This document shows, piece after piece, positions 24,179 to 31,871 of a stretch of 34,816 bases of DNA (position 1 is the first letter of the stretch; each line of letters begins with the position of its first letter). A program made the position numbers and the translations under genes. The stretch covers positions 1 to 34,816 of the forward strand of contig CAYZTG010000008.1 in assembly GCA_964481475.1 (NCBI GenBank), in the 5' to 3' direction. The DNA comes from DUQU01 sp964481475 (lineage in GTDB: Bacteria; Bacillota_I; Bacilli_A; Acholeplasmatales; UBA5453). The notes beneath the pieces were generated by a model. It did no database searches. It had not been told where the DNA came from and worked only from the letters and a program-made list of their open reading frames with translations.

Positions 24179-26141
24179 CAGTAGTTTTAGCTTCTTCCTT
24201 AATTTCTACCTGCTCTTTGCTTTCTCCGTCTTCAACTTTAACATTCTCGCCATTGCCATTCTTTTTTTGATGACGAAGCAATTTGCCTGTCTCAACAATC
24301 TCATCAATATCTTGTTTAGTTAAAGTTTCCATTTCTAGAAGATAAAAACTAATGTCATCTAATAATTTTCTGTTTTTAGTAATAATAGCGTATGCTTGAT
24401 CATAACCTTGAGTAACTATATGTCTAACCTCTTTATCAATTTCTAAAGCTATTTGGTCACTAAAGTTCTTTTCTTTTAAATAGTCTCTACCTAAGAAGAC
24501 ATTTCCAGTATTTGATTCATATTGAATTGGTCCCAGTTCACTCATACCATATTCTGTAACCATCGCTCTTGCGATTTTAGTAGCAGTTTGGAAGTCAGCA
24601 TAAGCACCAGTTGTAACATCCTTAAAAACAATTTCTTCAGCAACTCTACCACCTAAATATCCAGTAATACGAGCTAACAAAGATGTTTTAGATTCTAAGA
24701 AAGTTTCGTTTTCAGGAACCATCAAGTTATAACCACCAGCTTGGCCCCTAGCTACTATAGTAACTTTTTGAACAACGTTGGATCCTTCCAATTTAAGGCC
24801 AATAACAGCATGCCCAGCTTCATGATAAGCAATAATTTTTCTTTCTTTTTCAGTAATTGTTCTAGAACGTTTAGCTGGTCCTAACATTACTCTATCCATT
24901 GCTTCATCAATATCTTCTAAATTAATAATCTTTCTATTTGAACGAGCTGCTAATAAGGCAGCCTCATTAAGTAAGTTTTCAATATCTGCACCACTAAAAC
25001 CAGGTATTCTTTTGGAAACATCCTTAAAGTTAACCTCAGGTTCAAGTTGTTTGTTTCTTGCATGAACTTTTAAAATTGCTTCTCTACCATTAACATCTGG
25101 TAAGTCGATTGTAATTTGACGATCAAATCTGCCAGGTCTTAAAAGCGCAGGGTCTAAGACGTCTGGTCTATTAGTTGCAGCCATCATAATAATGCCTGAA
25201 TTAGGATTAAACCCATCCATTTCTACTAATAACTGGTTAAGAGTTTGCTCACGTTCATCGTGACCTCCGCCCATCCCAGCACCACGTTGTCTACCAACGG
25301 CATCAATTTCATCAATAAAAATAATACAAGGTGAATTTTCTTTAGCAACTTTAAATAAGTCTCTAACTCTACTTGCTCCTACCCCAACAAACATCTCTAC
25401 AAAGTCAGAACCACTAATAGAGAAGAAAGGGACATGAGCTTCACCACTAACTGCTTTAGCTAATAATGTTTTTCCTGTTCCCGGCGCACCAACTAATAAA
25501 ACACCTTTAGGAACACGGGCACCAATTTCCACATACTTTTTTGGATTCTTAAGGAAGTCAATTATTTCTTCCAATTCTTGTTTTTCTTCATCACAACCAG
25601 CAACATCCTTAAATGTGATAGATTTAGAAGAAGAAAGTCTTGCTCTAGATTTAGCAAAATCAAAAGCTTGTTTATTAGCTCCACCGCCACTCATTGAACG
25701 GAAAATGAAAAGACCTAAGATAATTAACATCGCGATTGGTAGTAAAATCGATAAAATATCCCAAAATGAAACTCCTGATTTAGGGACGTAAGCATAATCA
25801 ATATTATATTTAGAGTAGTTTATCCTTGCACTTAAGTCAGCTAAGTTATCACTTTCTACATAAAAGTTGTAAGTTAAAACATTTTTCTTTCCATTAACTG
25901 TTTGATAAACTTTAAAATTATACATGTTAGTATCAGTTGTTACTAAACTAACATTAATTTTTGAGTCGTTTAGTTCTTCACTAAAAATTAATTCTTCATA
26001 TTCAGGAATACTTAATACTTTTGGTGGTTCTGGTTTCGTTAAATTATTAATAAAGAAAAAACTCCCCACTAATATTAGAGCAAATATTATATATATTCCA
26101 AAACCACTAAAAGGTCCTTTTTTTGTTGGTTTTTTTTGCAT
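24165..26141 (-). CDS. ftsH: ATP-dependent membrane zinc protease FtsH
   Basis: FtsH extracts and degrades membrane and cytosolic proteins as a membrane-bound hexamer. The 658-residue protein has a first membrane helix at about 13-33, an external loop, and a second helix at about 125-147. The AAA+ domain follows (Walker A GAPGTGKT at 218-225, Walker B IIFIDEID, second region of homology around RPGRFDRQI). The zinc site is HEAGH at 440-444. The last ~35 residues are Lys/Glu-rich and look disordered. It begins 8 bases after hpt with an AGGTGAG site and overlaps rqcP. The order tilS-hpt-ftsH is a conserved Firmicutes cluster. Confidence 0.97.
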   Translation of the reverse strand: MQKKPTKKGPFSGFGIYIIFALILVGSFFFINNLTKPEPPKVLSIPEYEELIFSEELNDSKINVSLVTTDTNMYNFKVYQTVNGKKNVLTYNFYVESDNLADLSARINYSKYNIDYAYVPKSGVSFWDILSILLPIAMLIILGLFIFRSMSGGGANKQAFDFAKSRARLSSSKSITFKDVAGCDEEKQELEEIIDFLKNPKKYVEIGARVPKGVLLVGAPGTGKTLLAKAVSGEAHVPFFSISGSDFVEMFVGVGASRVRDLFKVAKENSPCIIFIDEIDAVGRQRGAGMGGGHDEREQTLNQLLVEMDGFNPNSGIIMMAATNRPDVLDPALLRPGRFDRQITIDLPDVNGREAILKVHARNKQLEPEVNFKDVSKRIPGFSGADIENLLNEAALLAARSNRKIINLEDIDEAMDRVMLGPAKRSRTITEKERKIIAYHEAGHAVIGLKLEGSNVVQKVTIVARGQAGGYNLMVPENETFLESKTSLLARITGYLGGRVAEEIVFKDVTTGAYADFQTATKIARAMVTEYGMSELGPIQYESNTGNVFLGRDYLKEKNFSDQIALEIDKEVRHIVTQGYDQAYAIITKNRKLLDDISFYLLEMETLTKQDIDEIVETGKLLRHQKKNGNGENVKVEDGESKEQVEIKEEAKTTDETR

Positions 26142-26149
26142 TTTCTCAC

Positions 26150-26695
26150 CTACTTTTCATAAACACTTTCTTTTAATACACCGACATATGGTAAATTACG
26201 ATATAACTCATCATAATCAAGTCCAAAGCCAACTACAAACACTTTAGGTATTGTATAACCAATATATTTAGGAACAAAAGGTATTACCCTACCTTCTGGT
26301 TTGTCTAGAAGCGTAACTACTTCCACGCTTTTAGCACCACGATGCTTCAACAACTTAATGACGGTATCTAATGTCCTTCCAGTATCAACAATATCTTCAC
26401 AAATAATAATATCGCGATCCGTAACAGAAATATTAATATCTTTCATAATTTTAATGTCTCCACTAGATTGGATGCCGCCACTATAACTACTAACATCCAT
26501 GAACTCAATCTCCATATATAAATCGATATAGTTCATTAAGTAACTCATAAAAGGGACGCATCCCTTTAATAAACCTAATAAAATTGGTCTATTATGACGA
26601 TCTTTATAATCATTGGTAAGTTGCTCGCCCAATTTTTTTGAAACTTGAATTATTTCTTCATGAGATAATAAGACTTTTTTAATATCTTTTTCCAT
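26150..26695 (-). CDS. hpt: Hypoxanthine-guanine phosphoribosyltransferase
   Basis: This enzyme salvages hypoxanthine and guanine to IMP and GMP using PRPP. The 181-residue protein has the PRPP-binding loop IIICEDIVDTGRTL near residues 95-108, the early LLGLLKGCVPFMSYL loop and the base-binding region around FVVGFGLDYDELYRNLPYVG. The ribosome site AGGTGA overlaps the tilS TGA stop, which couples translation of the two genes. In Bacillus, TilS and HprT form a complex that controls ftsH; whether that happens here is unknown. Confidence 0.95.
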   Translation of the reverse strand: MEKDIKKVLLSHEEIIQVSKKLGEQLTNDYKDRHNRPILLGLLKGCVPFMSYLMNYIDLYMEIEFMDVSSYSGGIQSSGDIKIMKDINISVTDRDIIICEDIVDTGRTLDTVIKLLKHRGAKSVEVVTLLDKPEGRVIPFVPKYIGYTIPKVFVVGFGLDYDELYRNLPYVGVLKESVYEK

Positions 26696-26699
26696 AATT

Positions 26700-27953
26700 T
26701 CACCTACTATATTTTAATTGAATACTACTATTAAACTTTTTGTTATTTTGGTATCTCCCTAGAACTGCTAATATTTCTCCGTCACTATCTGTGATAATAA
26801 TATCTTTATTTCGTTCTTCCAAAGGAATTTTTTTATCAATATAAAAGTCTTTCAACTTTTTATGACCATAATCGAATGATAATAAATCTCCCGCTTTTCT
26901 CTTCCTAGCTAAAAGTGGAAGCGTGCTATTATTATAGCATAAATTAACTACTAAACCATCAGTGAAAGCGAAATTTTCACTAAATTCTATCACTTGTCCA
27001 TTAGGAAGAACGTTAAAAGAATCAAAATCAAGCTCTTGTTCAAAAGCTACTTCCTTTATAATACTAGTAATATAAGCTTTATTATAAACTTTAATAAACT
27101 TTTGATCGTTTGCTAATCTAAAGGACTGATTTGGGCCAGATTTCTCAATGAATTCAATAATTCCTTTCAATTTGTTTTGATTAAAAGTAATCTTTTTTTC
27201 TTCCAATAAATAACTGATAACATCTAATTTGATAATTTCATCTAACTTTAAGAAATCAGTAACCATAAAGTAATTATTATTATTTAAAAACTTTAAAGAT
27301 GTTTGTCTAATAAACGCAAAAGCATCACTTAGCATGGTATTATATTGATTAATTTTATTTAAAGGGAAATAATCTCCCTTTAAAAGAACATTTCTAATTT
27401 GGTTTCTTAAATAATCGTTTTCAAAATTAGACTCATCAACTAAGTATTTAATATTATGTAATTCAGCATATTTAATAATCGTATCTTTTGAAAAAGAAAG
27501 AAGAGGCTTATAAAAATAGAACCCATCTTTAAAATAAGATTCTCTCATTCCTCCGTAACCTAATAAATTAGACCCTCTAGCAACTTTAATTAAAATAGAC
27601 TCAAGCAAATCATTAGCATGATGAGCAGTGACTATGACATTAGTATGATACTTTTTAGCAATCTCAATTAAATATTTTTTTCTTAATAGATGAGCTTTGT
27701 TATGAAAATCATTTTCAATGTCAAAAACAAAATATTCAAAAGGCACATTAAGTTGATTAGTTAACTCTTTTAAATAGTCAGCCTCATTATCTGAAGCTTT
27801 TCTTTTGCGGTGATTAAAATGAACTAAAACTAAATCAAACTTTAATTCATACATCAAATAAAACAAAACAAGAGAATCAACTCCTCCGGAAACACTAATG
27901 ATTATTTTATTGTTACGATGCTCCTCAAAAAGCTTTAAAATAGTGTCTTTCAT
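26700..27953 (-). CDS. tilS: tRNA-Ile lysidine synthase
   Basis: TilS converts C34 of the CAU-anticodon tRNA-Ile to lysidine so that it reads AUA, an essential step in an AT-rich genome. The 417-residue protein has the PP-loop SGGVDSL starting near residue 22, the VLVHFNHRKRKASDNEADYL segment, VIVTAHHANDLLESILIKVARGS and a C-terminal domain ending in DGEILAVLGRYQNNKKF. The ATG follows GGTGGAG. The stop is TGA, good evidence for the standard genetic code. It heads the tilS-hpt-ftsH-rqcP operon and is divergent from maf. Confidence 0.95.
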   Translation of the reverse strand: MKDTILKLFEEHRNNKIIISVSGGVDSLVLFYLMYELKFDLVLVHFNHRKRKASDNEADYLKELTNQLNVPFEYFVFDIENDFHNKAHLLRKKYLIEIAKKYHTNVIVTAHHANDLLESILIKVARGSNLLGYGGMRESYFKDGFYFYKPLLSFSKDTIIKYAELHNIKYLVDESNFENDYLRNQIRNVLLKGDYFPLNKINQYNTMLSDAFAFIRQTSLKFLNNNNYFMVTDFLKLDEIIKLDVISYLLEEKKITFNQNKLKGIIEFIEKSGPNQSFRLANDQKFIKVYNKAYITSIIKEVAFEQELDFDSFNVLPNGQVIEFSENFAFTDGLVVNLCYNNSTLPLLARKRKAGDLLSFDYGHKKLKDFYIDKKIPLEERNKDIIITDSDGEILAVLGRYQNNKKFNSSIQLKYSR

Positions 27954-27973
27954 CGCTCCACCTTACCTTATGT

Positions 27974-27982
27974 ATTATATCA
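27974..27982 (-). promoter_or_regulatory. Extended -10 promoter of the tilS operon
   Basis: On the minus strand, TGA then TATAAT (27974-27979). The element is one arm of an inverted repeat, ATTATATC-ACAC-GATATAAT (27974-27993), whose other arm carries a TATAAT facing the opposite way. Confidence 0.65.
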
Positions 27983-28019
27983 CACGATATAATTAAATGG
28001 CTTATTATATCTTAACTTG

Positions 28020-28028
28020 TGATATAAT
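28020..28028 (+). promoter_or_regulatory. Extended -10 promoter of maf
   Basis: TGA then TATAAT (28023-28028). Transcription would start near 28035, just past the ATG at 28034, which therefore cannot be used; this supports the maf start at 28052. Confidence 0.65.
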
Positions 28029-28051
28029 GTAAGATGATTGGGAGGGATTTC

Positions 28052-28606
28052 ATGCTAATATTAGCGAGCAACTCAACGAGAAGAATTAAACTACTTAAAG
28101 ATATTGGCCTAACTTTTGAGACTGTTATTAATGAAGTAGAAGAAACAATTGAAAAAAATTTGAAGCCTCAGGAGATTGTAGAAACATTATCTGAACGAAA
28201 GGCTTTAGCTGCTCTATCAAAAAATCCAAACGATACGATTATCTCTGCGGATACTTTGGTTTATTTCGAAGGCGAAATTTTGGGGAAACCAAAAGATGGA
28301 GAAGAGGCAGCAGTAATGCTCAGGAAATTATCTGGAAATAAACATTATGTTTATACCGGAGTAACTGTAGCAAATAAGGAGAAGAAAGTAACATTTTATT
28401 CTCAATCAGAAGTTTACATGAAAGAATTAAATGAATTTCAAATATATGAATATATTAAAACAAACGAACCACTTGATAAAGCAGGAGCGTATGCTATACA
28501 AGGGGAAGGAAAAAATTTAATTGAAAAATACACAGGTGATTTTTTTACAATCGTAGGTCTTCCGGTAAAAGAATTACAAAAACATTTAAAAGATTTTGGA
28601 TATTAA
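28052..28606 (+). CDS. maf: Maf-family nucleotide pyrophosphatase
   Basis: Maf proteins hydrolyse non-canonical or excess nucleoside triphosphates (dTTP, UTP and modified forms) to monophosphates; overexpression blocks septation in Bacillus. The 184-residue protein opens with LILASNSTRR, the family signature, followed by the ISADTLV and GKPKDGEEAAVMLRKLSG motifs. The ATG at 28052 follows GGGAGG by 6 bases; an in-frame ATG at 28034 lies upstream of that site and of the predicted start point. Single gene, divergent from tilS and convergent with hslO. Confidence 0.93.
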   Translation: MLILASNSTRRIKLLKDIGLTFETVINEVEETIEKNLKPQEIVETLSERKALAALSKNPNDTIISADTLVYFEGEILGKPKDGEEAAVMLRKLSGNKHYVYTGVTVANKEKKVTFYSQSEVYMKELNEFQIYEYIKTNEPLDKAGAYAIQGEGKNLIEKYTGDFFTIVGLPVKELQKHLKDFGY

Positions 28607-28642
28607 AAGAGGAACTAGCTTTTTGCTAATTCCTCTTTTTTT
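28605..28642 (+). terminator. maf terminator, lying inside the 3' end of hslO
   Basis: AAAAGAGGAA and TTCCTCTTTT pair, and after one mismatch a TAGC/GCTA extension follows, then a T run. The hairpin starts at the maf stop and covers the last codons of the convergent hslO gene (stop at 28615-28617). Confidence 0.85.
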
Positions 28643-29511
28643 AGAACATCCTTAATTTTTTCAACCTTATCAAAGTCTTGATCATCAAAATGATAGCTCT
28701 TATTACAATAATGACAAACAACCTCAGTGGACTTATCTAACTTTAATTCATTTAAAGTAGCATCATCTAGTTTAGCAAAAACATTAAGATAATAATCTTT
28801 ATTACAGCCACACTCATATTTAATATTTTCTTCACTTAAAATATGATAATCACCACCAGTGATTATATTTAAAATATACTCTAGGGAGTGATGCTCTTCC
28901 AATAAAGAAGTAACACTTGTGATTTTACTTAAATTGGTTTCTAACTTTGTAATAGTTTCTTCGCTAGCATTAGGTAGTAGTTGAACAATAAATCCGCCAG
29001 CTTCTTTAACTGACTTATCAACGTCAACTAAAACACCTAAACCAACAGAAGAAGGTGTTTGTTCACTAATCAGAAAATAATTAGTAAGATCTTCAGCAAT
29101 TTCGCCGCTAATAAGTTTAACTGATGAATTATAAATAGCTTCTTTATTATCCATCCTTTTAACTGTGAGTAATCCTTCACCTAAAGCATTTCCTACGGCA
29201 AGTTTCCCATTTTCATAGTTAATATGAACGTTAGGGTCTCCGATACAACCCCGGACTGTCCCTTTTTTTAAAGATTCGGTAATTAGATATTTTATGGGTC
29301 CATCGCCTTCGATTTTTAATGAAAGGAAATAAACATCCTTATACATATATTGCATCATTGAAAGTGCTGTTAACAATCTTCCTAGAGCCGCTAATGAAGT
29401 TGGCTCAAGAGAATGAATTACTCTTGCCTCTTCGACAAGGTTCTTAGTATAAGAGAGATAAATTCTTACCTCATTATTAAAAGCAGTTGTTAATAATATT
29501 TTATCTTGCAT
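28615..29511 (-). CDS. hslO: Redox-regulated chaperone Hsp33
   Basis: Hsp33 is a holdase chaperone switched on by oxidation and heat. The 298-residue protein has the N-terminal core (LGRLLTALSMM, KIEGDGPIKYLI, VGLGVLVDVD) and the C-terminal zinc switch C-x-C (ECGCNK) followed by C-x-x-C (CHYCNK), all four cysteines present. The ATG follows a GAGGTG site. In Bacillus hslO lies just downstream of ftsH; here it is on the same strand but separated by tilS and maf. Its final codons double as the maf terminator. Confidence 0.95.
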   Translation of the reverse strand: MQDKILLTTAFNNEVRIYLSYTKNLVEEARVIHSLEPTSLAALGRLLTALSMMQYMYKDVYFLSLKIEGDGPIKYLITESLKKGTVRGCIGDPNVHINYENGKLAVGNALGEGLLTVKRMDNKEAIYNSSVKLISGEIAEDLTNYFLISEQTPSSVGLGVLVDVDKSVKEAGGFIVQLLPNASEETITKLETNLSKITSVTSLLEEHHSLEYILNIITGGDYHILSEENIKYECGCNKDYYLNVFAKLDDATLNELKLDKSTEVVCHYCNKSYHFDDQDFDKVEKIKDVLKKEELAKS

Positions 29512-29597
29512 AATTACACCTCTTTATTAGTGTATCATAAAGTTTAATTTTACAAAAAAATATCACTTTCTTTCTTTACTTTATTTAAAATTTCTTA

Positions 29598-29606
29598 TGC
29601 TATAAT
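29598..29606 (+). promoter_or_regulatory. Extended -10 promoter of dusB
   Basis: TGC then TATAAT (29601-29606); no good -35. The start point would fall near 29613, immediately before the GTGGAG ribosome site, giving a very short leader. Confidence 0.6.
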
Positions 29607-29627
29607 ATTTAGTGGAGATTGAAATAC

Positions 29628-30608
29628 ATGATAAAAATAGGCAATGTTATAATTAAAAACAAAACAATTTTAGCTCCCATGGCTGGAGTATCTAACGCAG
29701 CATACCGAGCAATTGCTAGAGAATTTGGGGCAGGACTTAGTGTAGCGGAGATGGTAAGTGATAAAGGACTTATTTTTAATAATGCAAAGACTAAAGCATT
29801 ACTAATAAATTTTCCTAATGAACATCCTTATGCTCAACAAATTTTTGGTTCTGATTTAGAGTCTTTAAAAGAAGCAGCTCTTTTTGTAGATAAGTACACA
29901 GATGCAGATATTATTGATCTAAATATGGGGTGTCCGGTTCCCAAAGTAGCTCAAAGAGCACAAGCAGGAGCAGCCTTGTTAAAAGATCCCCAAAAGATTT
30001 ATGAAATTGTTAAAGCGATTAAAGAGGTAGTAAAAAAACCACTAACTGTGAAAATTAGAAGTGGTTGGGATGAGTCAAGTATCAACGCGGTTGAAGTAGC
30101 GAAACTAATTGAAAAAGCTGGAGCAGATGCAATTACAATTCACGCCCGAACAAGGAGTCAACTTTACCGAGGTAAAGCTGATTTGGAAATTATTAAACAA
30201 ATAAAAGCAGCAGTCAAAATTCCAGTAATTGGTAATGGCGATGTTGTTTCAGGAATAACGGCTAAAAAAATGTTAGACTACACTGGTTGTGATGCGGTTA
30301 TGATTGGGAGAAAAGCATTAGGTAATCCTTGGATTTTTAAGGAGATTAATGAGTATTTAAAAACAGGTAAGACAATTAAAGAACCTTCTTTTGAGGAAAG
30401 AAGGTTAGTAGTTTTAAAACATTATCAATACTTAGAGTCTTTGAAAAACGAACATTTGGCAGTTTTAGAAATGAGAGGTCAGTTTATGTATTATTTAAAA
30501 GGTTTAAAAAATACTAAAGAAATTAAAACTGCGATTAATCAAATGACGACTAAAGAAGAATTCATTCAAATAGTAAATAATTACTTCACAAATAGCGAGA
30601 ACTTTTAA
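29628..30608 (+). CDS. dusB: tRNA-dihydrouridine synthase (DusB type)
   Basis: This FMN enzyme reduces specific uridines of tRNA to dihydrouridine. The 326-residue protein has the flavin-binding opening LAPMAGVSNAAYR, the active-site cysteine in LNMGCPVPKV, the KIRSGWD and ITIHARTRSQLYRGKADL motifs, and GNGDV and DAVMIGRKALGNPW near the end of the barrel. I chose ATG 29628, ten bases after GGAG; a TTG at 29619 in the same frame is too close to that site. It converges on hflX and the coding ends overlap by 23 bases. Confidence 0.93.
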   Translation: MIKIGNVIIKNKTILAPMAGVSNAAYRAIAREFGAGLSVAEMVSDKGLIFNNAKTKALLINFPNEHPYAQQIFGSDLESLKEAALFVDKYTDADIIDLNMGCPVPKVAQRAQAGAALLKDPQKIYEIVKAIKEVVKKPLTVKIRSGWDESSINAVEVAKLIEKAGADAITIHARTRSQLYRGKADLEIIKQIKAAVKIPVIGNGDVVSGITAKKMLDYTGCDAVMIGRKALGNPWIFKEINEYLKTGKTIKEPSFEERRLVVLKHYQYLESLKNEHLAVLEMRGQFMYYLKGLKNTKEIKTAINQMTTKEEFIQIVNNYFTNSENF

Positions 30609-31827
30609 CATAATCTTTAAATGACGGTAGCTGTTTATTAAACATAATAACTTCATAAATTGTACTACTTTCTAAAAAAGTAGTTTTTAAGATTCTTGTA
30701 TCTAAATTAATCAAAGGTGTAATTTCAGCTTTAGCATAAGGAACTTCTAACTCTACCATTAATGGAGAACCAAAAATATTTTCATAAATTAAATGAAGCA
30801 ACTTTTCAATATTGATACCATTATTATTAGAAATCCATAAGTTTTCATCAATTGGTTTTTCATCTAATAAGTCTACTTTTGAGTAAACTTCTAAAGTAGG
30901 AATGTTTTCAACACCAAGATCCCTTAAGACATTTAAAGTAGTCTTCTTTTGAAATTCATATTTAGCATTTGAACCATCAATCAAATGAATAATTAAATTG
31001 GAGTTAGCAACCTCTCCTAAAGTAGCTTTAAAGGACTTAACAAAAGCATGAGGGAGCTTAGAAACAAAGCCGATTGTATCAGTTAATATAAAAGCAGGAT
31101 AACCTCGTTTTTTAATTTGTCTACTTGATGTAGATAGAGTAGCAAATAAAATATTTTTCTCAAAAACACTTTTATCATTTTCAACAAATTTAAGTAAAGA
31201 GTTTAATGTAGCACTTTTCCCGGCGTTAGTATAACCAACCAAACTTACAATAGGGACTCTATTTTCTACTCGTTGTTTCCGGCTTAGTTCATTTTCTTTT
31301 TCCCATTTTTTTAGATTATCTTCAAGATTTTTAATTGTTTTTAAGATGGCTCTTCTATCTAATTCTAATTTGGTTTCGCCGGGGCCTTTGGCATTATAAG
31401 TCCCACCACCTTGTCTGCTTAAAGAATCTCTCATCCCAACTAATCTCGGCAATAAATATTTTTGTTGAGCAAGAGAAACTTCTAAATAAGAGCCTTTGGT
31501 TTGGGCCCTTTCAGAAAAGATTGAGAGAATTAAAAAGCTTCTATCAATAATTTGCACATCAAGTTCTTTTTCTATCACTCTAATTTGAGTAGGGGTTAAT
31601 TCATCATTAAAAATAACAATATCAACATCAAGGGCTGTAATAATTTGTTTAATTTCTTCAAGTTTTCCTTTACCAACGTATGTTGTCGGATGAGGGAAAA
31701 TTCTTTTTTGACTAATTTTGGCAATCGATTCAATTTGTAGTGATTTAGCTAAGTTTTCTAACTCATCTAACGAATAATTAATATCACTTAAGGCGTCCTC
31801 TAATCCAACTAAAATTGCTTTATCCAT
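30586..31827 (-). CDS. hflX: HflX-family ribosome-associated GTPase
   Basis: HflX binds the 50S subunit and can split stalled ribosomes. The 413-residue protein has the N-terminal HflX domain (THPTTYVGKGKLEEI-like segment, then LPRLVGMRDSLSRQGGGTYNAKGPGETKLELDRR split over about 128-160) and a G domain: G1 GYTNAGKS, G3 DTIGFVSKLPH and G4 SKVD. Two positions are unlike better-known HflX proteins: switch I reads ATLSTSSRQ rather than ATLDTTTR, and G4 is SKVD rather than NKxD. The ATG follows AAAGGAG by 5 bases. A terminator-type hairpin lies directly before that ribosome site. Confidence 0.9.
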   Translation of the reverse strand: MDKAILVGLEDALSDINYSLDELENLAKSLQIESIAKISQKRIFPHPTTYVGKGKLEEIKQIITALDVDIVIFNDELTPTQIRVIEKELDVQIIDRSFLILSIFSERAQTKGSYLEVSLAQQKYLLPRLVGMRDSLSRQGGGTYNAKGPGETKLELDRRAILKTIKNLEDNLKKWEKENELSRKQRVENRVPIVSLVGYTNAGKSATLNSLLKFVENDKSVFEKNILFATLSTSSRQIKKRGYPAFILTDTIGFVSKLPHAFVKSFKATLGEVANSNLIIHLIDGSNAKYEFQKKTTLNVLRDLGVENIPTLEVYSKVDLLDEKPIDENLWISNNNGINIEKLLHLIYENIFGSPLMVELEVPYAKAEITPLINLDTRILKTTFLESSTIYEVIMFNKQLPSFKDYVKSSRYL

Positions 31828-31837
31828 ATTTCTCCTT

Positions 31838-31864
31838 TAAAAAAAGTAGCAGTTACGCTACTTT
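31838..31864 (-). terminator. Terminator between nrdJ and hflX
   Basis: On the minus strand AAAGTAGC and GCTACTTT form an 8-bp stem around GTAACT, with a T run. It lies just after the nrdJ stop and directly abuts the hflX ribosome site. Confidence 0.8.
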
Positions 31865-31865
31865 T

Positions 31866-31871
31866 ATTATA
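31866..31871 (-). promoter_or_regulatory. Possible hflX -10 between the nrdJ stop and the terminator
   Basis: TATAAT follows the nrdJ TAG stop immediately. A start point about 7 bases on would lie inside the first arm of the terminator, so hflX transcripts would lack the hairpin while nrdJ read-through would stop. No clear -35 or upstream TG is present, so this is tentative. Confidence 0.4.
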
